Origin: Synechococcus lacustris
Lineage (GTDB): Bacteria > Cyanobacteriota > Cyanobacteriia > PCC-6307 > Cyanobiaceae
Assembly: GCA_903943975.1 (NCBI GenBank)
Contig: CAJAQB010000012.1
Location: 1-64,000, forward strand
Length of the DNA stretch: 64,000 nucleotides
Direction of reading: 5' to 3'
A program made the translations under genes and the position numbers. Numbering within the stretch: the stretch's first letter is position 1; each line of letters begins with the position of its first letter. Below are positions 48,441-58,733 of this stretch, one piece after another. The notes under the pieces were generated by a model. That model worked only from the letters and a program-made list of their open reading frames with translations. It ran no database searches and was not told where the DNA came from.

Positions 48441-49136
48441 TTAAACCAGGCCGCTCAGCTTGGGGCTCAGCAGGGCGAGGCCTAGAAACAAGCCATCCAC
48501 CAAAAGGGTGCTGGCCAGGCAGGCCGCCACCAGGCGAGCACCTGGCCCCCGGGGCCAGAGCCAGGCGGCCAGGGCCAGCATCGCTGTGGCGAAACAGCCA
48601 ATCACCCACAGGTGTTCCGCCGCCAGCACCCTGCTGGCCGCCGCCGCCAGCAGCGGGGCCGCCTGGTCGGGGTTGGCCTGCAGTACGGCGGGCCAGAGGG
48701 GCATCAGGCCGCAGAGGGCCATGGCCGCATCGGTGCAGGCGGTGCCCAGCAGTGCCCCCAGGTAAAACTGCCCGGCCCGGCGCCAGGGCCCCCAAAGACC
48801 TGCCACTGCCAGCGGTAGGGCGAAGGCCTCCACCGGCAGATGCCAGAGCGGATGCAAGCGCAGCCAACCCCAAAACAAACAACCGGCCAGCCAGCTGCCG
48901 CTGAAACCCACCAGCAGGGCCCCGGTTTGGCCCCGTTGCCATAAACCCCAGCCCAGCAGCACAAAGCTGAACAGCAGCGCGGTCTGGGGGGAAAGCCGCA
49001 CCCAGGGGGCCTGCACAAACACCGGCAGACTTACGAGCAGGGCGCCCAGCAAAGGAAGGCTGAGGCCTTTAACCCAGGCCAGCCTGGGCCAGTGGCGGGC
49101 GGGCCCAGGAACCGGGGTGGCGCTAATGCTGAGCAA
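48441..49136 (-). CDS. DUF3120 membrane protein
   Basis: Polytopic; GLWGPWRRAGQFYLGALLGTACTDAAMALCGLMPLWPAVL. Confidence 0.75.
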   Translation of the reverse strand: MLSISATPVPGPARHWPRLAWVKGLSLPLLGALLVSLPVFVQAPWVRLSPQTALLFSFVLLGWGLWQRGQTGALLVGFSGSWLAGCLFWGWLRLHPLWHLPVEAFALPLAVAGLWGPWRRAGQFYLGALLGTACTDAAMALCGLMPLWPAVLQANPDQAAPLLAAAASRVLAAEHLWVIGCFATAMLALAAWLWPRGPGARLVAACLASTLLVDGLFLGLALLSPKLSGLV

Positions 49137-49232
49137 CGCTTAATTGTGAACAAAGGTGCACAACCTTAAAGGCTGCGCCCCTTGGCCCGGGGGGAATCGG
49201 CCGCTTAGGGTCTGGCCCTTGGCCGAATTCCC

Positions 49233-50105
49233 GTGGATTCCTCCCCTGTGTTGTCTCTGCTGGAGGCCTGCTGGCGCACCCTCGTGCTTGGGGTGGTGCA
49301 AGGCCTCACCGAATTTCTGCCGATCAGCAGCACCGCCCACCTGAAGGTGGTGCCGGTGTTGCTCGGTTGGGGCGATCCAGGGGTGGCGGTTACCGCCGTG
49401 ATCCAGCTGGGCAGCATCGTGGCGGTGATCGCTTATTTCCGGCACGACCTGGCGCGGGTGCTGCGGGGGGTGGGCGGCGCCCTGCGCCAGGGGGATTGGC
49501 AGCATCCCGATGCCCGCCTGGGGGTGGCGATTGCGATCGGCACCTTGCCGATCGTGTTTGCAGGGCTGGCGATCAAAGTGCTTTGGCCTGGTTACGAAAG
49601 CTCGCCCCTGCGCAGCCTTACTTCCATTGGCATCGTTTCGATCGTGATGGCCCTGGTGCTGGCCCTGGCCGAACAGCTGGGCCGGCGCCGCAAGCTGCTG
49701 CCGGCGGTGCAGGGGCTCGATGGCCTGATCGTGGGCCTGGCCCAGGCCCTGGCAATTATTCCTGGGGTGTCCCGTTCCGGCAGCACCCTCACGGCGGCCC
49801 TGTTTGTGGGCTGGCAGCGCTCCGATGCCGCCCGCTTCTCGTTCCTGCTGGGGATTCCAGCCATCACCCTTGCGGGCCTGGTGGAACTAAAAGACGCCCT
49901 GAAGGCAGGCTCCGTTTATGGCCCCTTGCCGCTGTTGGTGGGCATTATTTCGGCGGCCGTGGTGTCTTGGCTGGCGATTGCCTGGTTGCTCAAGTTTCTG
50001 CAAACAAACAGCACCTGGCCATTTGTGATCTATCGCTTGCTGTTCGGCGCCCTGCTGCTCGGTTTGGTGCTGGGAAACCCCACACTGGAGCAGCTCCCCG
50101 GTTAG
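49233..50105 (+). CDS. uppP: Undecaprenyl-diphosphatase
   Basis: VVQGLTEFLPISSTAHLKVVP; AIIPGVSRSGSTLTAALFVG. Confidence 0.94.
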   Translation: MDSSPVLSLLEACWRTLVLGVVQGLTEFLPISSTAHLKVVPVLLGWGDPGVAVTAVIQLGSIVAVIAYFRHDLARVLRGVGGALRQGDWQHPDARLGVAIAIGTLPIVFAGLAIKVLWPGYESSPLRSLTSIGIVSIVMALVLALAEQLGRRRKLLPAVQGLDGLIVGLAQALAIIPGVSRSGSTLTAALFVGWQRSDAARFSFLLGIPAITLAGLVELKDALKAGSVYGPLPLLVGIISAAVVSWLAIAWLLKFLQTNSTWPFVIYRLLFGALLLGLVLGNPTLEQLPG

Positions 50106-50127
50106 CCGGTCTTAAGGATGAATAGGC

Positions 50128-51516
50128 GTGTGGAACGAGCCGAGTAACGGCATCCCCCTCGGGAACCAGGCTGGAGCCAGCACCCCCCAGCCGGCGGTGG
50201 TGGCTTCGGTGGAACCTGGCTCGATTGGCGAGGAGCTGGGTTTTCAACCCGGCGACCGCCTGCTGGCGATCAATGGCGTCCGGCCTCGGGATTTGATTGA
50301 TCTGCGCTTGCTCTGCGGCGAAGAGGAGCTGCTGCTGGAGGTGGAAGACCCCAGCGGTGAACTGCACCGGGTGGCATTGGAAAAAGATGCCGACGATGGC
50401 CTCGGCCTTGAATTCACAGAAGCCCTGTTTGATGGCCTGCGCCAGTGCAACAACCGCTGTGGCTTCTGTTTCATTGACCAGCAGCCCCCGGGTAAGCGCC
50501 AAAGCCTTTATCTAAAAGACGACGATTACCGGCTCAGTTTTCTCTACGGCTCTTATCTCACCCTCACCAACCTGACGGCGGCGGATTGGCAGCGGATTGA
50601 GCAGCAGCGGCTCTCGCCTTTGTATGTGTCAGTGCATGCCACAGACCCCGAGCTGCGCAGTCGCCTGCTGCAGAACGAACGGGCGGGCCTGCTGCTGGAC
50701 CAGCTCGCCTGGTTCCAGGAAAGGCGTTTGCAAATCCATGCCCAGGTGGTGGTTTGTCCTGGCATCAACGATGGCGAGGCGCTGCTGGCCACCCTCCAAG
50801 ACCTGGCCCGCTTTGGCGGCGGCGATTGGCCAACGCTGCTGTCGGTGGCGGTGGTGCCGGTGGGGCTCACCCGCTTCCGGCCGGCCAACGATGGGCTGCT
50901 GCCCGTGGATCCGGCCATGGCCCGCCGCACGATTGCCGCAGTGGAACCGCTGCAGCAGCAGTTCAGCCACCGCTTTGGTAGCCGCTGGGCCTGGTTATCG
51001 GATGAGTGGTATCTGATGGCGGGTCTGCCCCTGCCGGCTCGGGACAGCTACGAGGACCTGCCCCAGCAGGAAAACGGTGTAGGCAGCATCCGTTCCTTTT
51101 TGGAGGAGCTCGAGCGGGCCACCACAAACCTGCCGCCACGGCTGGCCCGGCCCCAGCGGCTGAGCTGGGTGGTGGGCAGTCTGGTGGGCCAGGCGTTGGC
51201 GCCGGCGCTGGAGCGCTTGCGGGCGGTGGCGGGCCTTGAGCTAAACCTGCATGCCTTGCCGAGTCCCTACTGGGGCCAACCCCAGGTGGTAACAGGGCTG
51301 CTCACGGGGGCGGATCTGCTGGCGGGCTTGGCGGGACAGGATCTGGGCGAGCGGCTGCTGCTGCCCTCGGTGATGTTGCGCCAGGGGGAACCTGTGTTTC
51401 TGGATGACCTGCGCCTAGAGGAACTGCAGTTGCAGCTTCCTGTGCCCGTTGAAGTGGTGGGGGGGGCAGCTGAGATCGTGGCCGCCTGCCTGCGCCAAAC
51501 CGGAGCCGGGGACTAA
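50128..51516 (+). CDS. TIGR03279-family (DUF512) PDZ/radical-SAM-like protein
   Basis: GTG start; SVEPGSIGEELGFQPGDRLLAINGVRPRDLIDLRLL; QCNNRCGFCFIDQQPPGKRQSLYLKDDDYRLSFLYGSYLTLTNL. Confidence 0.9.
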   Translation: MWNEPSNGIPLGNQAGASTPQPAVVASVEPGSIGEELGFQPGDRLLAINGVRPRDLIDLRLLCGEEELLLEVEDPSGELHRVALEKDADDGLGLEFTEALFDGLRQCNNRCGFCFIDQQPPGKRQSLYLKDDDYRLSFLYGSYLTLTNLTAADWQRIEQQRLSPLYVSVHATDPELRSRLLQNERAGLLLDQLAWFQERRLQIHAQVVVCPGINDGEALLATLQDLARFGGGDWPTLLSVAVVPVGLTRFRPANDGLLPVDPAMARRTIAAVEPLQQQFSHRFGSRWAWLSDEWYLMAGLPLPARDSYEDLPQQENGVGSIRSFLEELERATTNLPPRLARPQRLSWVVGSLVGQALAPALERLRAVAGLELNLHALPSPYWGQPQVVTGLLTGADLLAGLAGQDLGERLLLPSVMLRQGEPVFLDDLRLEELQLQLPVPVEVVGGAAEIVAACLRQTGAGD

Positions 51517-51539
51517 ATTCCTGTCACCAGAGTAAAAGG

Positions 51540-53255
51540 GTGGTTTCGGTGGCAGGACAAAAGCGCAGCTTGCTGCTGGCCCTTGTCCTGGGTGCTTCCG
51601 GCATTGCCCAGGCCCAGGAACAATTGAGCCAGCCAGCGCCCGCTGCCCAGCCCCCCTTGGATTCAGTGCAGGCACCGTTGCCCAATGCCTTGGAGGTTAA
51701 AGGAACTCGGCCGAAATCGAACCCCGGGGTGATCCCGCCGGCGGCCACCACCCTGCCCCCTGAGTTAGACCGCCTCAACGCGCCCCCCTCCCTGGCCCTG
51801 CCCACCAAGCCGGCCCAGGTACGCATCGATGACCTGCGGCCCCTGGGCTTGGCGGAGGTGGAACGGCTCGCCGAAGTGAATAACCCCTTCCTCAAATCAA
51901 TTGCGATGCAGGTGGAGGAGGCGAAGTCAAACCTGCGGGCCCAGATCTCCGCCTGGTATCCCACCCTGAGCCTGAGTACTGGTTCATTCCCCACGCGCAC
52001 CTTTGCCTCCCGCACCCAGAACTATGGCGGCGACTCCCTAACTCCGAATAACCCCTACGATTCCCCTTCCCCTAAAACCCAAACCCAAACCTACGGGGCG
52101 GTGGCTGGGCTCAACTTCAACTGGGATCTGATCAACCCCCAGCGGGTGCCCCAGATTGCCGCCGCCCGCGATAGCTATGAAAAGGCTAAAAATCAATATC
52201 TGATTGCCCTGCGGGACCTGCGTTTGCAAACGGCCCAAACCTATTTCGGCCTCCAAAATGCCGATGACCAGGTGCGGATTGGTAAGTCTTCGGTACAATC
52301 CTCCCTGGTGAGCCTGCGCGATGCCCGGGCCCGTTTCCAGGCGGGGGTGGCCACAAAGCTGGATGTGATGGAAGCGGAAACCCAGCTGGCCCGCGACCAG
52401 CAGGTGCTCACCAATGGCCTCTCGGAGCAGGCCAAGGCCCGCCGCCAGCTGGCCCGGATCCTGGCCCTGCCCCAAACGGTTACCCCCACGGCCAAGGACC
52501 CTTCCGTGGTGCTGGGGGTGTGGCAGCCCAGCCTGCAGGAAAGTATCGTGGCCGCCTATGCCTTTAGGGAAGAACTAGATAACATCATCCTTGATATCTC
52601 AGTGGCCAATTCAAATGCGAATGCGGCCTTGGGCAATGTGCAGCCTTTCCTAAGCATCGTTAGCACTTCGGGCTGGGATAAAACCTTCGGCGAGGCCAAT
52701 GTTTATGGCCCCGCTGACATGGGCCTGGTGGTGGAAAACCTGCGGGAAACCATCGGTATGAACCTGCGTTGGAATATTTTTGATGGCGGTCGTTCGGCTG
52801 CCCAGGCCCGCCAGCAACGCCAATTGGCCAAGGAAAATACCTTTAAGTTTGCCGATCAGCGTGACAAATTGCGCTACGAAGTAGAGGAGTCTTACTTCAA
52901 CCTCCAGGCCCAGGTTCGAAACCTGATCACCCTCTCCCGCCAGGTGTTGAGTACCCGGGAATCACTGCGGCTGGCTCGCCTGCGCTTCCAGGCCGGGGTA
53001 GGCACCCAGCGCAACGTGGTTGATACCCAGCGAGATCTCACCCAGGCGGAGGTGAGTTACAGCAATGCGGTGTCGCAATACAACACCTTCATGGCCCAGC
53101 TGCAGCGCCGCACCGGCCTCGACCAGGTGTTGCGCTGTGTGCCGCCCCGCCTGCCCGCCGAACCGCCGGCCAAGGATTCCCTCACCGACATCCCCGTGTT
53201 GCCGGTGCCCACCGATTCCCCCTGTGTAATCAGGCCGGTCTCGAAAGCGTTGTAG
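51540..53255 (+). CDS. TolC-family outer-membrane efflux protein
   Basis: Signal peptide; repeated OEP motifs ARARFQAGVATKLDVMEAETQLARDQ and ARLRFQAGVGTQRNVVDTQRDLTQAEVSYSNAVSQYN. Confidence 0.92.
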   Translation: MVSVAGQKRSLLLALVLGASGIAQAQEQLSQPAPAAQPPLDSVQAPLPNALEVKGTRPKSNPGVIPPAATTLPPELDRLNAPPSLALPTKPAQVRIDDLRPLGLAEVERLAEVNNPFLKSIAMQVEEAKSNLRAQISAWYPTLSLSTGSFPTRTFASRTQNYGGDSLTPNNPYDSPSPKTQTQTYGAVAGLNFNWDLINPQRVPQIAAARDSYEKAKNQYLIALRDLRLQTAQTYFGLQNADDQVRIGKSSVQSSLVSLRDARARFQAGVATKLDVMEAETQLARDQQVLTNGLSEQAKARRQLARILALPQTVTPTAKDPSVVLGVWQPSLQESIVAAYAFREELDNIILDISVANSNANAALGNVQPFLSIVSTSGWDKTFGEANVYGPADMGLVVENLRETIGMNLRWNIFDGGRSAAQARQQRQLAKENTFKFADQRDKLRYEVEESYFNLQAQVRNLITLSRQVLSTRESLRLARLRFQAGVGTQRNVVDTQRDLTQAEVSYSNAVSQYNTFMAQLQRRTGLDQVLRCVPPRLPAEPPAKDSLTDIPVLPVPTDSPCVIRPVSKAL

Positions 53256-53287
53256 GAACCTCCTGCTAACGACTTAAATCCCAGCCC

Positions 53288-54670
53288 TTGTTTTCCGCCC
53301 GCTTTCTGCTGCTGGCCCTGCGTTTGGGGCTGTTTCAGGCCTGTTTGGGGGCCTTGGCGGTGCTCACCCTGGGCATCTTCAACCGTTTGTTGATTGATGA
53401 ATTTGAGGTGCCAGCGGCGCTCACCGCCCTGGCCCTGGGGGCCCAACAGTTGGTGGCCTTCACCCGGGTTTGGTTTGGCCAGCGCTCCGACCGTTGCCGC
53501 TGGCGGGGGCTGCGCCGCACCCCCTTCATCATTGGCGGCGCTGCCGCCTTCTGTCTGCTGTTCTGGGTGGCCGGCCGCACGGTGCTTTGGGTGGCGCAGG
53601 CCTCCCAGGCAGGGGATGGCGCTGCGGTGCTCTCCAGGGGCCTGGTGCTGGCCCTGGTGTTCCTGCTTTATGGGCTGGCGATCTCGGCCAGTTCCACCCC
53701 CTTTGCGGCCCTGCTGGTGGATGTAACCAGCGAGCGGCAGCGGTCCCCCCTGGTGTCGGTGGTTTGGTCGATGCTCACGGTGGGCATTGTTGCTGGGGCG
53801 ATCCTGGCCAGTCGCTTCCTGGGCACCGCCTGCGCCAGTGCTGATCTAACCCTGGTGATAGCTGGGGTGGAGCGCTTGATCGTGGTGGCGCCCCTGCTGA
53901 TTTTTGCCCTGGTGCTGCTGGCGGTGGTGGGGGTGGAGAAGCCCCTGGCCAGGGCCAGCGCCAGCGCCGGCGATTCCGACACCAAGGCGCCGGGCTTTGG
54001 CCAGGCCTGGCGTTTGCTGCGGGCTGATCCCCAAGTGGGTTATTTCTTCGGGGTGCTTTGTTTGTTCACCTTCAGCCTCTTCCTGCAGGAGGCGGTGCTG
54101 GAGCCCTACGGCGGCGCCATCTTCCAGATGAGTGTTTGTGACACCACCAAGCTCAATGCGATCTGGGGGGTGGGAACTTTGGTGGGGATCGCCAGCACCG
54201 GGTTCCTGTTGGTGCCGCGGCTGGGGCCCCAGCGCACGGCCCTGCTGGGGGGGGTGTTGTCGGCCCTGTTCCTGTTGTTGATTGCCTACGCCGGCTCCTT
54301 GCCCTCCGAGGGGCTGTTCAAGCTGGCCCTGGGGCTGTTTGGTTACGGGGCCGGGGTTTGCACCAATGCCTGCCTCACCCTGATGCTGGGGCTTACCTCG
54401 CCGCTGCTGGCCGGCACTTTCATCGGCATCTGGGGCCTGGCCCAGGCCTATGCCCGCGGCTTTGCCACCGTGGCCGGCGGGGGCCTGCTCAGCCTCTTTG
54501 GCGGCGTCTTTGGCGGCCAGAACAGCTTTGGCGCCTATGCCAGTGTGTTCGTTCTACAGGCCATTGGTTTGCTGCTGGCCGGCTTCCTGCTGTTACGGGT
54601 GGATACCGCTCTGTTCCAGGAGCGGATGCAGCGGGCCCTTGGTTCAGTGGCGGCCTTTGAGATCGATTGA
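53288..54670 (+). CDS. PucC/BCD-family (chlorophyll transporter-like) MFS protein
   Basis: LRLGLFQACLGALAVLTLGIFNRLLIDEFEVPAALTALALGAQQLVAFTRVWFGQRSD; QEAVLEPYGGAIFQMSV. Confidence 0.88.
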   Translation: MFSARFLLLALRLGLFQACLGALAVLTLGIFNRLLIDEFEVPAALTALALGAQQLVAFTRVWFGQRSDRCRWRGLRRTPFIIGGAAAFCLLFWVAGRTVLWVAQASQAGDGAAVLSRGLVLALVFLLYGLAISASSTPFAALLVDVTSERQRSPLVSVVWSMLTVGIVAGAILASRFLGTACASADLTLVIAGVERLIVVAPLLIFALVLLAVVGVEKPLARASASAGDSDTKAPGFGQAWRLLRADPQVGYFFGVLCLFTFSLFLQEAVLEPYGGAIFQMSVCDTTKLNAIWGVGTLVGIASTGFLLVPRLGPQRTALLGGVLSALFLLLIAYAGSLPSEGLFKLALGLFGYGAGVCTNACLTLMLGLTSPLLAGTFIGIWGLAQAYARGFATVAGGGLLSLFGGVFGGQNSFGAYASVFVLQAIGLLLAGFLLLRVDTALFQERMQRALGSVAAFEID

Positions 54671-54674
54671 ACCG

Positions 54675-55469
54675 ATGAATTCTTTCCCCTCCGACCCCCA
54701 GTGGCAGGCCCTGGGGGTGCTGCTGGATCGGGTGGCGGAGCGGCAGCGCCAAGACTTTGGCCAGATCAGCAGCAGCCTCAAGCCCGATGGCAGCTTGATC
54801 ACCGCCTGTGACCAGTGGAGTGACGCCACCCTGGCGGAGGGTTTGGCTGCCATCTATCCCGGAGATGGCCTGCTCAGTGAGGAGGGCAACACCAATGTGC
54901 CCCTGGAGGCCCGCTACTGGGTGGTGGATCCCCTCGATGGCACCACCAATTTTTCCGTGGGCCTGCCGATATGGGCCATTTCCCTGGCAAGGATTGAGGC
55001 CGGCCGGCCGATTGCGGCGGTGCTTGATCTGCCCCCCCAGCGCCAGCGGTTTGTGGCGGTGCGGGGCCAGGGGGTTTGGCGTGATGGCGTGAAGCTCCAC
55101 CCCCCCGCCGCCCCCCGCCACGGTTGCAGCTGTGCCAGCCTCTGCAGCCGTTCCATCCAGGTGCTGCGCACGGTGGCGGCGCCGTTCCCGGCCAAGCCGC
55201 GCATGTTGGGGGTGGCCAGCCTCAATCTGCTGGGGGTGGGTTTAGGCACCCTGGTGGCGGCTTTAGAGGCCACCCCAAAGATTTGGGATCTGGCGGCGGT
55301 CTGGTTGATGTTGGAGGAGCTGGGCTGCCCGATCGAGGCGCTGGCTAAGGCGCCCTTTCCACTGGCACCGGGCTCGGCCCAGGCTGAAATCGGCTATCCA
55401 CTGCTCAGCGCCTACAACCAGGAGCAGTTGCAGCGCTTTCTGCCCTGGGGCCAGGCCCTGCTGCGGTGA
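54675..55469 (+). CDS. Inositol monophosphatase family protein
   Basis: SLITACDQWSDATLAEGLAAIYPGDGLLSEEG; YWVVDPLDGTTNFSVGLPIWAISLA. ATG at 54675 preferred to the track start. Confidence 0.92.
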   Translation: MNSFPSDPQWQALGVLLDRVAERQRQDFGQISSSLKPDGSLITACDQWSDATLAEGLAAIYPGDGLLSEEGNTNVPLEARYWVVDPLDGTTNFSVGLPIWAISLARIEAGRPIAAVLDLPPQRQRFVAVRGQGVWRDGVKLHPPAAPRHGCSCASLCSRSIQVLRTVAAPFPAKPRMLGVASLNLLGVGLGTLVAALEATPKIWDLAAVWLMLEELGCPIEALAKAPFPLAPGSAQAEIGYPLLSAYNQEQLQRFLPWGQALLR

Positions 55470-55492
55470 CCTGCTGCATTAAGGGGCGGCGC

Positions 55493-56488
55493 TTAGGTTT
55501 CGATGCCCAGCACCAGCCATACGGCCTGGAGCAGTTTGTCGAGGCCCTTGCCGGTGGCGGCGGAGATCACCAGCACCGGTTGTTCCATTTCCTCCTCCAG
55601 GGCCGTCTTCAGCGGGGCAATGCTTTCTTCATTCAGCAGTTCCCCCTTACTGAGCACCAGAATCCTGGGCCGTTCCGGCAGCCCGTGGCCGTAGGCCTGT
55701 AGTTCCCCCAGCAGGGTTTTGGCATCTTTGATCGGATCCTCCTGGGAGCAATCCACGAGATGAATAAGTAGCCGGGTGCGTTCGATGTGGCGCAGGAAGT
55801 CGTGGCCGAGGCCAGCGCCGGCGGCGGCTCCGGCAATCAAACCGGGGATATCGGCAAATACCGTGCCATCGCCGGTGGGGCGGCGCACCACCCCCAGGTT
55901 GGGCACCAGGGTGGTGAAGGGGTAGTCGGCGATCTTGGGCCTGGCCGAGGAAAGCACACTGATCAGCGTGCTTTTGCCGGCATTGGGCATGCCCACCAGC
56001 CCCACCTCGGCCAGCAGCTTCAGCTCCAGCTGCAGTTCCCGGCCTTCCCCTTCTTTGCCTTCGGTGAATTTCTCTGGGGCGCGGTTGCGGTTGCTCAGGT
56101 AATGGGCGTTGCCGAGGCCCCCCTTGCCCCCCTTGGCAATCACGATGCGTTCGCCGGCCTCCACCAGGTCGCCGAGCAGCAGGCCTGAGCCCAGATCACG
56201 CACCTCGGTGCCACAGGGCACCCGGATCACCAGGTCGTCGGCGCTGGCGCCGGTGCTGCGGTTAGGGCCGCCGCGGCGGCCATCGTTGGCCTCAAACATC
56301 CGTTTGTATTTGAAGTCGAGCAGCGTTTGGAGATTGCTGTCGGATTCGAGCACCACATCGCCCCCCCAGCCGCCATCACCGCCGGAGGGACCCCCCGCTG
56401 GCACGTACTTTTCCCGCCGGAAGGCCGCGATACCGTCGCCGCCCCGGCCGGCCTTCACGGCGATCCTGGCCTGGTCGATGAACTGCAC
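55493..56488 (-). CDS. obgE: GTPase Obg
   Basis: [46 protein letters not shown]1 [19 protein letters not shown] start at 56488. Confidence 0.94.
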   Translation of the reverse strand: MQFIDQARIAVKAGRGGDGIAAFRREKYVPAGGPSGGDGGWGGDVVLESDSNLQTLLDFKYKRMFEANDGRRGGPNRSTGASADDLVIRVPCGTEVRDLGSGLLLGDLVEAGERIVIAKGGKGGLGNAHYLSNRNRAPEKFTEGKEGEGRELQLELKLLAEVGLVGMPNAGKSTLISVLSSARPKIADYPFTTLVPNLGVVRRPTGDGTVFADIPGLIAGAAAGAGLGHDFLRHIERTRLLIHLVDCSQEDPIKDAKTLLGELQAYGHGLPERPRILVLSKGELLNEESIAPLKTALEEEMEQPVLVISAATGKGLDKLLQAVWLVLGIET

Positions 56489-56560
56489 GGTCTTCCTACC
56501 AATCCTCCATTCTTCCCACCCCAGCATCATCCCTAAAGTCGAGGCCCCTGCCGCCCCCCC

Positions 56561-57772
56561 TTGGCTGAGGTCGAATTTCGCGACCTGCGCAAGCAATACC
56601 CCCCCCGGCGTAGGGGGGCAGCTGTGCAGGTGCTCAAGGGCATCGACCTCCTGGTGAAGGATGGGGAATTCCTTGTGCTGGTGGGCCCTTCCGGCTGCGG
56701 CAAGAGCACTTTGCTGAGGCTGTTGGCGGGGCTGGAATCCCCCACGGCGGGCCAGGTGCTGGTGGGGGGCCGTGACGTGACGGAACTGCCCCCCTCCCGC
56801 CGCGATGTGGCGATGGTTTTCCAGAGCTATGCGCTCTATCCGCATCTCACGGTGGCAAACAACATCGGTTTCGGTTTGCGGCGTTCTTCCCACCGCAGCG
56901 GCCCCGAGCAACTACAGGATTGGCTGGCCCGCAGTACTGGTTGGCTGCACTCCCCGCGGGAGCAGCGCCTGCGGGAACGGGTGGAGCAGGTGGCACGGAT
57001 GTTGGATCTCCAGGCGTTGCTGGACCGCCTGCCCAAGGAACTCTCCGGGGGCCAGAAGCAGCGGGTGGCCCTGGGGCGGGCGATTGCCCGGCAACCGGCC
57101 GTGTTCCTGATGGATGAACCGCTCAGCAACCTCGACGCCAAATTGCGGGGGGACACCAGGCGCCAGATCGTGGAGCTGCAGCGCTCTTTGGGGGTCACGA
57201 CCCTTTATGTGACCCACGATCAGGTGGAAGCGATGACCATGGGCCATCGCATTGCGGTGCTCAATGGCGGTCGCCTGCAGCAGCTCGGCACGCCGATGGA
57301 GCTTTATCAGAATCCTTCCAATTTGTTTGTGGCCCAGTTCATTGGTTCGCCGCCGATGAACCTGATGCCGGTGGAGGTGCTCAGTGGCGAGCTGGTGAGC
57401 CTGGCCGGCCGGCGGATCAGCCCAGATGCCCGCTACAGCCCCCTGCTGGGCCCCCGCATCGGTGAACGGCTCACCGCCGGCCTGCGGCCCGAACGGCTGC
57501 GGCTCGGCCCCGCCACCAACCGCAACCTGCCGGCGGCGGTGCTGCAGGTGGAGGCCCTGGGCAATGAGTTGCTGGTGGCCTGTCAGTTGCAGGAGGGGGG
57601 CCAGGCCGTGCAGTTACGGGCTGATCCTGGGGCCGCCCTGGTACCCGGCCAAACGGTGCATCTGGAGGTGGATAGCCAGGGCTGGAGCTTCTTTGACGCC
57701 GCTGGAGAAGCGCTGGGCCAAGCCCGACCAACGCTGGCCCCGAAGCTTGAATTACCCAGCTTCGGGGCTTGA
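56561..57772 (+). CDS. ABC transporter ATP-binding protein (MalK/UgpC-like)
   Basis: Walker [57 protein letters not shown]-like C-terminus. Likely TTG start. Confidence 0.93.
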   Translation: MAEVEFRDLRKQYPPRRRGAAVQVLKGIDLLVKDGEFLVLVGPSGCGKSTLLRLLAGLESPTAGQVLVGGRDVTELPPSRRDVAMVFQSYALYPHLTVANNIGFGLRRSSHRSGPEQLQDWLARSTGWLHSPREQRLRERVEQVARMLDLQALLDRLPKELSGGQKQRVALGRAIARQPAVFLMDEPLSNLDAKLRGDTRRQIVELQRSLGVTTLYVTHDQVEAMTMGHRIAVLNGGRLQQLGTPMELYQNPSNLFVAQFIGSPPMNLMPVEVLSGELVSLAGRRISPDARYSPLLGPRIGERLTAGLRPERLRLGPATNRNLPAAVLQVEALGNELLVACQLQEGGQAVQLRADPGAALVPGQTVHLEVDSQGWSFFDAAGEALGQARPTLAPKLELPSFGA

Positions 57773-58708
57773 GCTGGGGTCCACCGGCTCCAGTTGCAGG
57801 GTGGAGTGGTCGATGCCCAGCTGGGCCAGGGCGTTCTTGGCCTGGTGAATCAGGGCCATGTCGTCCCCTTGGCCGGGGGGCCGTTGCAGGTGGGCGGTGA
57901 GCGCCGTTTGGGAGGTGCTCATGCCCCAGATGTGCAGGTGATGGACTGAATGCACCCCCTCCAGGGCCGCCAGGGTGCGTTCCACCTCTTCCACATCGAT
58001 GCCGGGGGGCACCCCATCAAGGGCCACCACTAGGGCCTGCTGCAGCAGCTGCCAGCCGGTCCAGGCCACGGCAAGGCCCACGCCAATGCCGGTTAGGGGA
58101 TCGAGCCATTGAATCCCTGTGGCCCCCACCAGCAAGGCACTCACCAGCACGGCGGCACTCACGGCCGCATCGGTGAGCAGGTGCACCACCGCCGCCCGGC
58201 GGTTCAGGTCGTGGCCATGGTTGTGGCCAAACAGCCGAGCGGAGAACAGGTTCACCACAATGCCGGCCAGGGCGGCCCAGGCCACGGGGCCGGGGTGCAC
58301 CTCCACCGGTTTGCCGAACCGCTGGAGGCCCTCCACGATCACCACCCCGGAGGCCATCAGGATCAGGGCGGCATTCACCATCGAGGCCAGCTGGGTGCTG
58401 CGGCCAAAGCCATAGGTGAAGCGTCTGTTGGCGGGCCGGGCACTGAGCCGTTCCGCCCCCCAGCCCAGCAACAGGCCAGCCACATCCCCCAGGTTGTGCA
58501 GGGCATCGCCGATCAGGGCCAGGGAGCCAAACCCAATGCCGATGGCTAGTTGTAGGCCCGAAAGGGCGCTGTTCAGCAGCACACTCCAGCGGAAAGCGGC
58601 GGGGTTGCCTTCCCGGTGTTCATGCTGAATTTCCTTGGGCAGCCGCTGGCGCTGCACCGCCGGATGGTGGTCATGGTCATGGCCGTGGTCGTGATTGGTT
58701 TCTGTCAT
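57752..58708 (-). CDS. Cation diffusion facilitator transporter
   Basis: His-rich N-terminus MTETNHDHGHDHDHHPAVQ; SLALIGDALHNLGDVAGLLLGWGAERLS. Confidence 0.93.
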   Translation of the reverse strand: MTETNHDHGHDHDHHPAVQRQRLPKEIQHEHREGNPAAFRWSVLLNSALSGLQLAIGIGFGSLALIGDALHNLGDVAGLLLGWGAERLSARPANRRFTYGFGRSTQLASMVNAALILMASGVVIVEGLQRFGKPVEVHPGPVAWAALAGIVVNLFSARLFGHNHGHDLNRRAAVVHLLTDAAVSAAVLVSALLVGATGIQWLDPLTGIGVGLAVAWTGWQLLQQALVVALDGVPPGIDVEEVERTLAALEGVHSVHHLHIWGMSTSQTALTAHLQRPPGQGDDMALIHQAKNALAQLGIDHSTLQLEPVDPSSSPEAG

Positions 58709-58733
58709 TGCACTTTTTTAGGTCAGCTATAGG

